This document shows positions 19,701-26,740 of a DNA stretch of 64,000 nucleotides, one piece after another (the first letter of the stretch is position 1; each line of letters opens with the position of its first letter). The notes below the pieces were generated by a model, which saw only the letters and a program-made list of their open reading frames with translations, made no database searches and had not been told where the DNA came from. Source of the stretch: Algoriphagus sp. AGSA1. GTDB lineage: Bacteria > Bacteroidota > Bacteroidia > Cytophagales > Cyclobacteriaceae. The stretch is from contig NZ_JAJUWR010000012.1 of NCBI RefSeq assembly GCF_021390545.1, forward strand, positions 62,001 through 126,000, given 5' to 3'. The translations under genes and the position numbers were made by a program.

Positions 19701-20240
19701 CACACCGTTCTCGGGAACATTAATGCTAAACAAGCCATCCACATCTGTTGCTGTTCCTTGAGTAGTTCCTTTAACCAATACACTCACTCCCGGCAACGGC
19801 TCTCCCTCTGGATCCAATACCAATCCATTAATTAATTCTTTAGGCGGGGCTCTGGTTATTAAGGCTCGATTGGTATCATCAGACTTTTTTACGTGTATAT
19901 TTTGGTCAACTTGTTTAAAATTAAGCTGGTATTGATTAGCTATTTCCAACAGTAGGTTATAGAGGCTTTTACCCTCACTCTTAAATGTAATAGGAGGAAG
20001 ATCTTTTATTTCCCTGGTCGCAAAAACAAAATTAAAGTCAGTGCTTTCTCCCAGGATCTGAAAAGCTTCAACAGCCGTTTTGTTTTGGACGGAAAGATGA
20101 ACCTGGACTTCATCGATGCTTTTCACCTGGGCATTGCCATTCCAAGCCAAAAGAAGACTCATAGTTAGGCACTGGAAAACAAAGGCGATGAAGAATAATT
20201 TAGTCATGTATAGCACATGCATTAATAGACATTTTTTCAT
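16797..20240 (-). CDS. susC: SusC/RagA TonB-linked outer-membrane transporter with STN domain
   Basis: A 1147-residue TonB-dependent transporter of the SusC family. In order: signal peptide (about 1-38, ending NAQ), STN domain (about 45-115) that signals to the FecR anti-sigma factor, carboxypeptidase-regulatory-like domain (about 135-210, GLVLDPEGEPLPGVSVLVKGT), plug domain starting VVTGYGTQQK near 218, and a C-terminal beta-barrel ending in an aromatic-hydrophobic strand (VISVGFDITL). The STN domain plus adjacent FecR and ECF sigma genes predict substrate-sensing trans-envelope regulation. It is 6 bases from the SusD gene. Glycan specificity is unknown. Confidence 0.95.
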   Translation of the reverse strand: MKKCLLMHVLYMTKLFFIAFVFQCLTMSLLLAWNGNAQVKSIDEVQVHLSVQNKTAVEAFQILGESTDFNFVFATREIKDLPPITFKSEGKSLYNLLLEIANQYQLNFKQVDQNIHVKKSDDTNRALITRAPPKELINGLVLDPEGEPLPGVSVLVKGTTQGTATDVDGLFSINVPENGVLRFSFIGFVTQEILVGNQTNLKIVLEYDDETLDEVVVTGYGTQQKIQMTGAISAVTSKDIEKTTATTSAEALVGRIPGLTARTTNSYEGDSRPGSNTQLQIRNMGNPLFVIDGIPQSVGQFNNLNINDIDKISILKDASAAIYGIRAANGVVLVTTKRGKANQPPVIRLNGYYGVQNNTRFPFDPPADAYTFKRSQAEIEQNRGQTPTISPEELEKWRLGTEPGYESYNHYKNVFNNPNAAQYSFNASASGGSDDITYFFSAGHVKQDYLMKGHTFDRTNIQSNLRARLHKGLSVGTQLSARIENRDNVAIPGRDDPIWNALLGTNSSWPMENIYANGNPDYVNGDVRFLTRLPSTFTREIAGFQEDQWSNFTGNFFAEYEFDFGLTARATYSYSRKLNTFERQRFSYDAYIYDPETDEYRVTDGFASPLRTKNRTILVERFSQIQLSYSKDFSNHSIAGVLAFEMADTENDYVGIDAVPSNNYTPLINFIELNDFSNTWATSARTSYVGKLSYDYKKKYLLDLLGRYDGSYLYDPDKRWGLFPGVSVGWRVIAEEFMEGKLGFMTELKLRGSWGQAGQEVNITPWGYLAGADFRTSQYLLDGNVVTGARPRGIPVTNLSWAKSTTTNIGLDFALFENKLSGEFDVFERRLTGLPAAKYDVLLPSEVGYTLPLENLESEALRGVEGMLAFREDKGPVTYSFGVNATLARRRILDPYLPRFGNSWDEYRNGTQDRWAGVSFGYEVIGRFQTQEEIDNYVINNDSQGNSTLLPGDFIYNDVNGDGIINQMDMRPIGYNLYDNPILSYGINGSMEYKGFDFSFGFSGGSFYSFSQNLELKFPFQGGHNSPEWLLNDRWHREDLYDPNSEWIPGKYPVHRQNSGHANYRQSDFWRRNVNYLRLKRVELGYSIPPTILTSIGINAARLYVNGSNLFSIDNMKDIHLDPELAIDSGLRYPTQRVISVGFDITL

Positions 20241-20288
20241 ATCTTTAGGGTCGTTTATTTAGGCTATTGTTATTGAATAAATGAACTG

Positions 20289-20361
20289 GGAATGGAGTCA
20301 TTTTACAGAATCAGCTCCATTCCACTCTAATGGTCATGGGTGTTACAGCACCTGTGGCCAT
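20289..20361. promoter_or_regulatory. Two adjacent inverted repeats between fecR and susC
   Basis: A 9-bp perfect repeat (GGAATGGAG 20289-20297, CTCCATTCC 20315-20323) is followed by a second arm pair at 20330-20342 and 20349-20361 with a 6-base loop and a few G-T pairs. They fill about half of the 154-base fecR-susC gap. A 5'-leader attenuator, processing site or regulator operator are all possible; no T-run follows on the minus strand, so a simple terminator is unlikely. Confidence 0.35.
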
Positions 20362-20394
20362 TTCTTTTTCGAAGTCAGTTTCCCATAGGCATGC

Positions 20395-21501
20395 TTATTT
20401 AAAGTATATTTTTACCTGATCTTTATTTATTTCAAAATCAAATCTTGCTGAATAGCTCAAGCCTTCCAGTACATTATCCAAGCTTTGATCAATGAATGCT
20501 CCAGAGACTTCTATCTCTTTATTGCTTTCATTATAAAGGTGTATTTCCACACCATACCAGTTTTCCAGCACCCTTTTAATTTCGGAAAAAGGAGTTTCCC
20601 TGAAATAAATTGTCTTTTTCGTCCAGGCAATTACCTGTTCCTCATTGAAGGAAACTTTATTCGATCTCTGGGTTTCCCTGTTGATATTAACAGCTTCTCC
20701 CGGGCTCAGATCTATGGTTGTTTTTTCTTCAAAATTGACCTCTACCTCTACCTTACCTGTCGTTAGCGAAACATCTATTGATGATCCACTGTAAGCTTTG
20801 ATATTAAAGGAAGTTCCGATAGCCGTGGTCACAACTGGCCCGGTTTTTACCCGAAACGGACGCGAGCTGTCTTTTGCCACTTCAAAAAATGCTTCCCCTT
20901 CCAATTCAACTACCCGCTGATCAGATTCGAAATTTTTGACATAGTTCAACCTGCTCCCTGAATTAAGAATTACTTTGGACCCATCACTTAATGTTAGACT
21001 TGATTTTACACCAGGTGGAGAACTATAATCCTCAACTATCAGTGGAGCTTCCTCGATTAATTCACCTTCATCAAAAGCAACTCTTCCCAGATAGGCCAAC
21101 AACACACCGAGGAGTAAAACTGCAGCTATTTTAATGAATTGGTTTACCTTCAAGAACCGGTTGTATTCAGGTTCAAAGTTCTTAATGGTGCTTTCAGCGT
21201 TCAATGGAACTGTATTGTCCTGGTCATCTTCAATGTGTTGACGAATAGTTGCATCTAATATATTGCCCCAAGTCGTCTCCAGACGTTCCGGGCTCACCTC
21301 TTGGGTTTTTCTCGATAGGTTTAAAACAATCTTCTTAGCTTTGATTATATCAGGATATTTTGAAGGGTTTTCTTTGAGGTATTTTGTCCAATACATCTTA
21401 TTCGAGTGTTCAGGATATAGTATCCAATTCCGAAAATCAGAATCCAAAACAAAATCTTCAACTTTAAAATCCTCCTTGTTCCTCATATTATATGTATTCA
21501 T
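20395..21501 (-). CDS. FecR-family anti-sigma factor
   Basis: A FecR-type transmembrane anti-sigma regulator of about 368 residues. It has an N-terminal cytoplasmic sigma-binding part, one membrane helix (IKIAAVLLLGVLLAYLG, about residues 122-140), a periplasmic FecR domain (SSLTLSDGSKVILNSGSRLNYV... GEAFFEVAKDSSRPFRVKTG) and a C-terminal DUF4974-like STN-related domain (about 290-368). It would hold the ECF sigma factor encoded upstream until SusC with cargo contacts the periplasmic part. ATG at 21501 is used; 21486 is also possible. The 400-base gap to the sigma gene is longer than usual for this pair. Confidence 0.92.
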   Translation of the reverse strand: MNTYNMRNKEDFKVEDFVLDSDFRNWILYPEHSNKMYWTKYLKENPSKYPDIIKAKKIVLNLSRKTQEVSPERLETTWGNILDATIRQHIEDDQDNTVPLNAESTIKNFEPEYNRFLKVNQFIKIAAVLLLGVLLAYLGRVAFDEGELIEEAPLIVEDYSSPPGVKSSLTLSDGSKVILNSGSRLNYVKNFESDQRVVELEGEAFFEVAKDSSRPFRVKTGPVVTTAIGTSFNIKAYSGSSIDVSLTTGKVEVEVNFEEKTTIDLSPGEAVNINRETQRSNKVSFNEEQVIAWTKKTIYFRETPFSEIKRVLENWYGVEIHLYNESNKEIEVSGAFIDQSLDNVLEGLSYSARFDFEINKDQVKIYFK

Positions 21502-21519
21502 ATAAAGGAGACAACACAA

Positions 21520-21901
21520 AGAGAATCCTATCCTTCCAAAATCAGATTTTTTTTATTTTATCTGAAAATAAGTTTGCCACCAAAATCCACGTATATAAAG
21601 AGTGGACGAGCGATCAATTCAAAGATGCGGTTCAGGAGCTGGAAATTATGAAACAGAAGTCCCTGAAATCCAATTTTCACCTTTTCCCCAAACAAATTGG
21701 ACAGAATGCTCTCTCAGCTACTTACTAAAAACATTCTGGGATAATTTATCACAACACAATGAAATCGAGCCTACCCGGCAAACATGTAGGGACTGACTTA
21801 CGGGGGTATGATGATTACCTAATCCGAGATTCCTTGCCTAAAGGACGGTAGGCAGGTTCCGATCCTCCGCGGCAGACTCCACAGCTACTGGCTCTTGAAA
21901 A
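21520..21901. other. Non-coding gap between sigma and fecR genes
   Basis: No convincing gene is seen on either strand. The stretch contains an inverted repeat TGCCTA...TAGGCA (about 21837-21856) followed by the GC-rich stretch TCCTCCGCGGCAGACTCC, related to GC palindromes elsewhere in the window (195-240, 34921-34932, 41371-41395). A plus-strand frame of 78 codons here shows no recognisable protein. Confidence 0.35.
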
Positions 21902-22528
21902 TCAACTTATAAACAAAATGCCTAATCCAAGCACTACCTTTTTCAGGGAATTAATGGCCTTCCAAGCTAAAGTGTACGCAGAACTTAGGTTTATTCCCAT
22001 CAAACTGGACACCTCCTCATAAGTTAGCTTTTCGAAGAAAAGAAAATGGATAACCTCTTTTTGTCTTCCCGGAAGATTATCGAGAGAATCAGCTAATTTC
22101 TTTTTTAAGTTTTCATCCGTGTAGGCATCAATAATCTGCATTTCGATGGACTCAATAAAAAAAACCTCATCCATCACTGAATCAATATCTTCGGTCAAAA
22201 AACGCATTTCCCGTTTACTTTCCCTATACATTTTATGAGTCAGGGATTTAAACAGATAGACCTTTACATTATCCGCTTTTTGAAGACTTTTATGATACTT
22301 CCATAAATCGATAAAAACTTCCTGTATAGAATCCTGGACAAAATTAATCTCGTAGCCCCTCGCACAACCGTACCTAAACAAATCTTCAGAAAAATATCTA
22401 TACAATCCTTCCAAACCATTCCTGTCCCCATCTCTGAGCATTTTCCAGAGTTCGTTAGGCTCTCTGGAGGAAAAACTGTTTGTTTGGATTTTCAAAATAT
22501 GTTTTTTGGGTTTTTCATTAATTATCAC
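21902..22528 (-). CDS. ECF RNA polymerase sigma-70 factor
   Basis: A 208-residue ECF sigma factor of the Bacteroidota FecI-like class. Region 2 (about residues 38-105, LYRYFSEDLFRYG... DSIQEVFIDLWKYH) and region 4 (about 140-195, LPGRQKEVIHFLFFEKLTYEEVSSLMGINLSSAYTLAWKAI) are clear. The start is GTG at 22528; no nearer ATG precedes region 2. It is the most upstream gene of the minus-strand PUL and should activate susC and the downstream genes once released by FecR. Confidence 0.92.
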   Translation of the reverse strand: MIINEKPKKHILKIQTNSFSSREPNELWKMLRDGDRNGLEGLYRYFSEDLFRYGCARGYEINFVQDSIQEVFIDLWKYHKSLQKADNVKVYLFKSLTHKMYRESKREMRFLTEDIDSVMDEVFFIESIEMQIIDAYTDENLKKKLADSLDNLPGRQKEVIHFLFFEKLTYEEVSSLMGINLSSAYTLAWKAINSLKKVVLGLGILFIS

Positions 22529-22977
22529 AACTTAGGAGAAATAGAAAACAAATACAAGAACCATCTACTACAATTTGCATATTTACCGGTATTTAAAACC
22601 ACTATTCACAACTTTTCCCATATAAAATTTCATATCTTACCTATTCTGTAAAAGCCATTTAATCCACTTTCATTAGTTTTCCTTATATTCAAGCCAATTT
22701 TCATCGCCCTTGGAGTAGATCTGTTTTGATTCTATGTATAATACTGAAAATACAACTCACTATTTTTCCCCGAACCCCCCCTAGCTATTTTCGTTTTAAT
22801 GAACAATGAATTACGAAGCCCCATCGGGTCTAAGGCAGCAAGGACAGGAAGGAAAAGGGATAAAAAGAACAGATGTTTTACGCAGGGAAGCTCTACGTTG
22901 AGCAGAGCTCAAAAACTAACTTTGGAAGAATTCATGGGTAAAATTATATCCAGAAGTTACCAGCTAAATTACAAGCA

Positions 22978-23080
22978 TTGCCAAGCAAATGAGTAACAGA
23001 CTACTTGTTCTATAATTGCAATAGAAAGAAATCCAGCTTGAACATCAGACGGGGTTAAAAATCAATAATAAACCCGATTA
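22978..23080 (+). repeat. 103-bp direct repeat, copy 2 (orphan mocR 3' end)
   Basis: Same-orientation copy of 4117-4219, with 5 mismatches by eye and no gaps. It encodes an orphan tail AKQMSNRLLVL followed by a stop, without the rest of mocR. It lies about 450 bases beyond the start of the sigma-factor gene, at the other edge of the PUL from copy 1. Confidence 0.85.
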
Positions 23081-23162
23081 CTATAAACTCATCAGAAGTT
23101 CACCCCTGATACTTTTTTCTTCTCGACAGTGAATGTTAGTTCATTATGGTCTCGCTAGATTA

Positions 23163-23286
23163 GCCATGGGAATCCGTGTCCCGTTTATTGGGATTGTATC
23201 CTTTTCCGCTCCATCCCTGTTCCGCATAGCGGATGATTACTGAGCTGCCAAAATCAAACGCCATGTTGTCAATGTCGATCCGGTCA
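23163..23286 (-). mobile_element. IS1380-family transposase remnant
   Basis: The minus strand encodes a short piece reading DIDNMAFDFGSSVIIRYAEQ, then GWSGKGYNPNKR..., which resembles the catalytic-aspartate block of IS1380-family transposases (D-x-D-S/T-V...Y...QEGA.KGYNPKK.GR.SH). It stops soon after and no upstream or downstream transposase can be joined, so only a fragment survives. The identification is by motif pattern only. Confidence 0.5.
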
Positions 23287-23320
23287 AAGAATCATGGTCT
23301 TTAAGAATTCTTCATTTGCT

Positions 23321-23443
23321 CTAAAGTCTTTCTGGCATGAGTAGGACCTTATTGACCAAGGTGTTTTCGCCTTTCAAATCTTTATGCAGCTCAAAACGAA
23401 AGTAACTTATCCTGCCAAAGTCATGGGATCTACTGATTTCCAT
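23321..23443 (-). pseudogene. 40-codon fragment, possibly beta-sandwich CBM-like
   Basis: A short minus-strand frame with an ATG at 23443 includes SHDFGRISYFRFELHKDLKG followed by ENTLVNKVLLM. The RISYFRF...V.KVLL pattern is like the central strands of DNRLRE/CBM96-type beta-sandwich domains. It is far too short to be a complete domain and is probably gene debris next to the IS remnant. Confidence 0.25.
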
Positions 23444-23534
23444 TCACCAATTTAGAGAATCAACCTCCCAATAAAGATACACCTGAGAAGAATCCATCGA
23501 ACAATTAAACTACTTGATCAAGCCAAATTATATG

Positions 23535-24281
23535 TTAAAACTCCCGCTTCAAATCGATATCATAGGAGAAAAAATCCGTAGCATAATAGACCACGTTATA
23601 CTCGACGGGTTTTTCTCCTTGATCCAGAACTATCCGCTCCCGCTTCAACACCGGGTCACCTTTTTTGATATCCAGCGCCTTGGCAATAGTACCGGAGGCG
23701 GCTACCGCTTTGAGCTTTTCTTTTGATGTCGCCACCACGATATGAAACTCCCGCTCCAGCATTTCATAGAGAGGCTGATAGAAGTTCTCCTTTCCCGTGA
23801 GCCCTATCCTGGGATGAAAAAATGAAATACTGTACAGATACTTGGCATCTTTGGCCCCCCTTACCCGTTCCATACAACACACTTCTGAATCAGGTGAAAT
23901 ATTCAGGGCTTTTGATATTCTCTCATCGGGAAGTTCAAAGCCGACTTTCACCGAATATTCCACCACCTCAATCCCCTTGTTCTTCATTTCTTTGGTAAAG
24001 GAGATCCATTGATCCAGCCGTGTGGAGATATTCTGGCTGATGACTTTGGAGCCCACTCCTCTTTTCCTTTCCACCAATCCTTCCTGCACCAGCTTGTCGA
24101 TGGCTTGCCGAACGGTGTTCCTGGATATTCCAAACCGCTTGGCCAGACTTTCTTCCTTTGGCAAAAAGGATTCTCCGGATGCATATTCCTTTATTCGAAT
24201 AAGTTCTCTAAGGTATTTTTCTACCTGCACATGATAAGGAATAGAGCTTTTGAGATCTATTCTAAAATCTTTTACCTGCAT
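23535..24281 (-). CDS. GntR-family regulator with UTRA domain
   Basis: A 248-residue HutC-type GntR regulator: winged helix at about residues 12-80 (SGESFLPKEESLAKRFGISRNTVRQAIDKLVQEGLVERKRGVGSKV) and a UTRA effector domain at about 100-245 (CCMERVRGAKDAKYLYSISFF... VLKRERIVLDQGEKPVEYNVVYY). UTRA domains bind sugar phosphates or related small ligands. It lies at the downstream end of the mannose locus and is the best candidate for its repressor; the inducer might be mannose-6-phosphate or a related sugar phosphate (inferred). Confidence 0.9.
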   Translation of the reverse strand: MQVKDFRIDLKSSIPYHVQVEKYLRELIRIKEYASGESFLPKEESLAKRFGISRNTVRQAIDKLVQEGLVERKRGVGSKVISQNISTRLDQWISFTKEMKNKGIEVVEYSVKVGFELPDERISKALNISPDSEVCCMERVRGAKDAKYLYSISFFHPRIGLTGKENFYQPLYEMLEREFHIVVATSKEKLKAVAASGTIAKALDIKKGDPVLKRERIVLDQGEKPVEYNVVYYATDFFSYDIDLKREF

Positions 24282-24616
24282 GGTTCACTTTATAATTATT
24301 CAAAAAGAATCACCAGACTAATGCCTGAGATTGCATAGCATTATTTCAATCACAATATTACAGTAAATTATGATGCGTTTTTAGCATCAAAAATCGTCAG
24401 GAAGATATCAAATCCATAATCCAATTCTTGCACAATATGATTTTTTTCAAGCGTACTACCAAACCAATCCCATTCCAGAAAATTATCCGAAAGGATACAT
24501 AAAAGGGCTCCGAACCCAAATCTACGGGTATCAGGAAGTTAAAAGGCACTACAGATACGCACATCAAAAGGATGGGCAATCACGTGGATCAGAAACTACC
24601 TGATACACTTAGCTTG
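24282..24616. other. Gap between gntR and MFS gene with orphan reading frame
   Basis: The upstream part is the gntR 5' region with a short hairpin TGATGC/GCATCA (24371-24389). From 24385 to 24603 the plus strand is open for 72 codons without a start codon. It reads like a real protein end (NPIPENYPKGYIKGLRTQIY, then GYQEVKRHYRYAHQKDG) but I do not recognise it. It is probably the 3' remnant of a lost plus-strand gene. Confidence 0.4.
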
Positions 24617-25789
24617 TTAAAAACCAGAATCAGATCTTCCCAATACCCTATATGCAAAGGCAATTATCACAGAGGAAGCAAGCAATACGATAAATCCTTG
24701 ATTTACCGTAAAGTTTTTTTGCACCAATCCCATAACCAAAGGAATAATTGCTCCTCCAATGATTGCCATGGTCATCAGACCAGAAATCTCATTGCTTCTG
24801 GTCGGTCTTTTATTGATGGTCAATGCAAAGATCAACGGGAACAGATTGGCGGATGCCAATCCAACCAAAGCTATTGAAATAAGTGTGGAAGTTAGGTCCG
24901 AGGAGAAAATCAATCCCAGGAAAAACAAAACGGTGAGAAAGCTTGACCATTTCAGAAATTTCAGATGGCTCACTTTATTGAGGACAACTGCTCCTACAAA
25001 CCGGCTCGCCATCAAGGAGAAAAAGTACAGACTAATCCCCAAAGATGAACCCTCAAGACTTAAACCATAGTTAGAAACAAGCAAGGCCTGAATATTGGTA
25101 TTCATCCCTACATCAATGCCTACTATGAGAAAAATAGAAAACACCATAAAGGCAATCATGGGATCTCCAAGCAAAGCAAAGCATTTTCTGAAACTAGTGG
25201 CATCTGCCGTGAATTTCTCATGCACCACCGTCTTACTCAGCCATACGGCAGTCAAAATAGAGATCAGCCCATATGCCAAAAACACATTCTTCCAATCCCC
25301 AGTATAGGTCACCATGAATGCGACGATGAGCGGTCCCAGCAAAGAACTGATTGCCTTCACAAATTGCGAGATACTCAACAGGCTTGGGTATTCCCCTTCT
25401 GAAACCACTTCCCTCAGCAGCGGATTGGAGGATACCTGAATAAATGTGTTTCCTATTCCAAGCAATACAAATGAAAATAGAAATATCGGGTAGGAATAGC
25501 TGATAAAAGGGGTAAACATGCCCAGAGCTGTTGCGGCAATTCCAATAAGCAGGACGTTCTTTTTCCCTATCTTATTCTGTAGCAGGCTCACAGGTATAGA
25601 AAGAATAAAAAACCATACAAACACCATCGAGGGAATCAGCTGGGCCAGAGTGGGCGTCAGGTTGAAATCCTTCTGGGCAAATCCCGTGGAAACGCCAACG
25701 ATATCCACGAAACCCATTACGATATAGCTCAAAAGAATTGGTGCGATCTTCCTATATCCTGTATGTTGAAGTGTCATCTGCTGCATCAC
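24617..25789 (-). CDS. MFS sugar permease (FucP/GlcP-like)
   Basis: A 390-residue major facilitator protein with about 12 hydrophobic segments. The N-terminal half shows IVMGFVDIVGVSTGFAQKDFNLT, then FVLLGIGNTFIQVSSNPLL, similar to Bacteroidota sugar:H+ symporters of the FucP type. The start is GTG at 25789 overlapping the ROK gene's stop by 4 bases (GTGA), with ATG one codon later, so translation is coupled. In the context of GH92, ROK kinase and phosphomannose isomerase the substrate is probably mannose or a related hexose. Confidence 0.88.
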   Translation of the reverse strand: MMQQMTLQHTGYRKIAPILLSYIVMGFVDIVGVSTGFAQKDFNLTPTLAQLIPSMVFVWFFILSIPVSLLQNKIGKKNVLLIGIAATALGMFTPFISYSYPIFLFSFVLLGIGNTFIQVSSNPLLREVVSEGEYPSLLSISQFVKAISSLLGPLIVAFMVTYTGDWKNVFLAYGLISILTAVWLSKTVVHEKFTADATSFRKCFALLGDPMIAFMVFSIFLIVGIDVGMNTNIQALLVSNYGLSLEGSSLGISLYFFSLMASRFVGAVVLNKVSHLKFLKWSSFLTVLFFLGLIFSSDLTSTLISIALVGLASANLFPLIFALTINKRPTRSNEISGLMTMAIIGGAIIPLVMGLVQKNFTVNQGFIVLLASSVIIAFAYRVLGRSDSGF

Positions 25790-26694
25790 ATTTCCTTGAG
25801 TAAATCTGACAATTCCCCATAATATTCGTCATCCATCAATAACGCTCCTCCAATCAATGCTGCATGATCCATCAATCCTGACAGATGTACCTCAGCTATC
25901 GGAAGTTCAGCGATCAACTGATCTTTGAAATATTCGAAGGCATTGGAAATATTCCCTCCTAATACCAGCACCTCTGCACCAAATTTTTCTACAAATGGAG
26001 ACAAAAACCTCCCCAGCTCCTGACCAAACAACTGAAAGGTTTCCCTGGCTTTGGAATCAGTAGTAGCCATTTGATAGATTTCCAGCGCATTGGATGCCCG
26101 ATACCCGCTGACGATGTGATGAAGATGTAGCAATCCCCGGGTCGAAAACAAATCATCGGCCATCACCCCATCTACCAGTTGATTGTATAAAAAACCGCCT
26201 TCTGGGACTTGGGAATCTGAAAACACCGGCTTGCGGTTTATTATAAATGAAGCCCCAAGTCCGGTACCCAAAGTAATCGCCAAGCATCTTTCAAAAGACT
26301 TGGCTTTGCCAATCGTAGAAACAGCGATGGCAAAAGCTGATGCATCATTGATAAACCTAAACTGGGAAACCTGCATTCCCAACCGGGTAGCGAGTTCATT
26401 TTTGATATTCATGCCGTAGAGGCATTCATACTTATTAACCCCTGTAATCCTGCTGATCCCTTCATAGTAATCAAAAGGTCCCGGAATGGCTATTCCCACC
26501 CCGGCTACCTTGTTCTGGGCATATGAAATGGTGGTGCTGATTACCGTGCTCCAGGTATCCAGTATCCTGCCCGCCTCCCAATTGGGATCCAAATGATAGG
26601 TACTTCTGGAATCCAAAATCAATTGCTGTCCGATACTGTCATACAGGCATGCCGCAATATGACTCCCACCTACATCCACGCCTACCTGTATCAT
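25786..26694 (-). CDS. ROK-family sugar kinase, putative mannokinase
   Basis: A 302-residue ROK protein with the phosphate-binding motif DVGGSH at the N-terminus, GVGIAIPGPFDY, the catalytic NDASAFA (D about 116) and LGTGLGASF. It lacks the usual CxCGxxGCxE zinc motif, and no cysteine cluster takes its place, so it belongs to a zinc-free ROK subtype. No HTH domain precedes the kinase fold, which argues for enzyme rather than repressor. With a phosphomannose isomerase in the same operon, ATP-dependent phosphorylation of mannose is likely (inferred). Confidence 0.87.
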   Translation of the reverse strand: MIQVGVDVGGSHIAACLYDSIGQQLILDSRSTYHLDPNWEAGRILDTWSTVISTTISYAQNKVAGVGIAIPGPFDYYEGISRITGVNKYECLYGMNIKNELATRLGMQVSQFRFINDASAFAIAVSTIGKAKSFERCLAITLGTGLGASFIINRKPVFSDSQVPEGGFLYNQLVDGVMADDLFSTRGLLHLHHIVSGYRASNALEIYQMATTDSKARETFQLFGQELGRFLSPFVEKFGAEVLVLGGNISNAFEYFKDQLIAELPIAEVHLSGLMDHAALIGGALLMDDEYYGELSDLLKEM

Positions 26695-26740
26695 AGCAAT
26701 CCCCCTTTTATGTGAATCAGCACTTTTTCCATACCTGCCA

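Larger units (their letters stand above)
22529..23534. other. Gene-poor boundary region with degraded elements
   Basis: About 1 kb without an intact gene. It contains the sigma-factor upstream region, direct-repeat copy 2 (22978-23080), an IS1380-like transposase remnant (about 23163-23286, minus) and a 40-codon minus-strand fragment (23321-23443). A plus-strand 65-codon frame at 22799-22996 runs into the repeat and looks fortuitous. The mix of repeat and transposon debris marks this as a recombination boundary. Confidence 0.6.

Noticed and set aside
22799..22996. 65-codon plus-strand frame ending in repeat copy 2
   Set aside because: It has no protein-like pattern and its end is the duplicated mocR tail in another frame; unlikely to be a gene.
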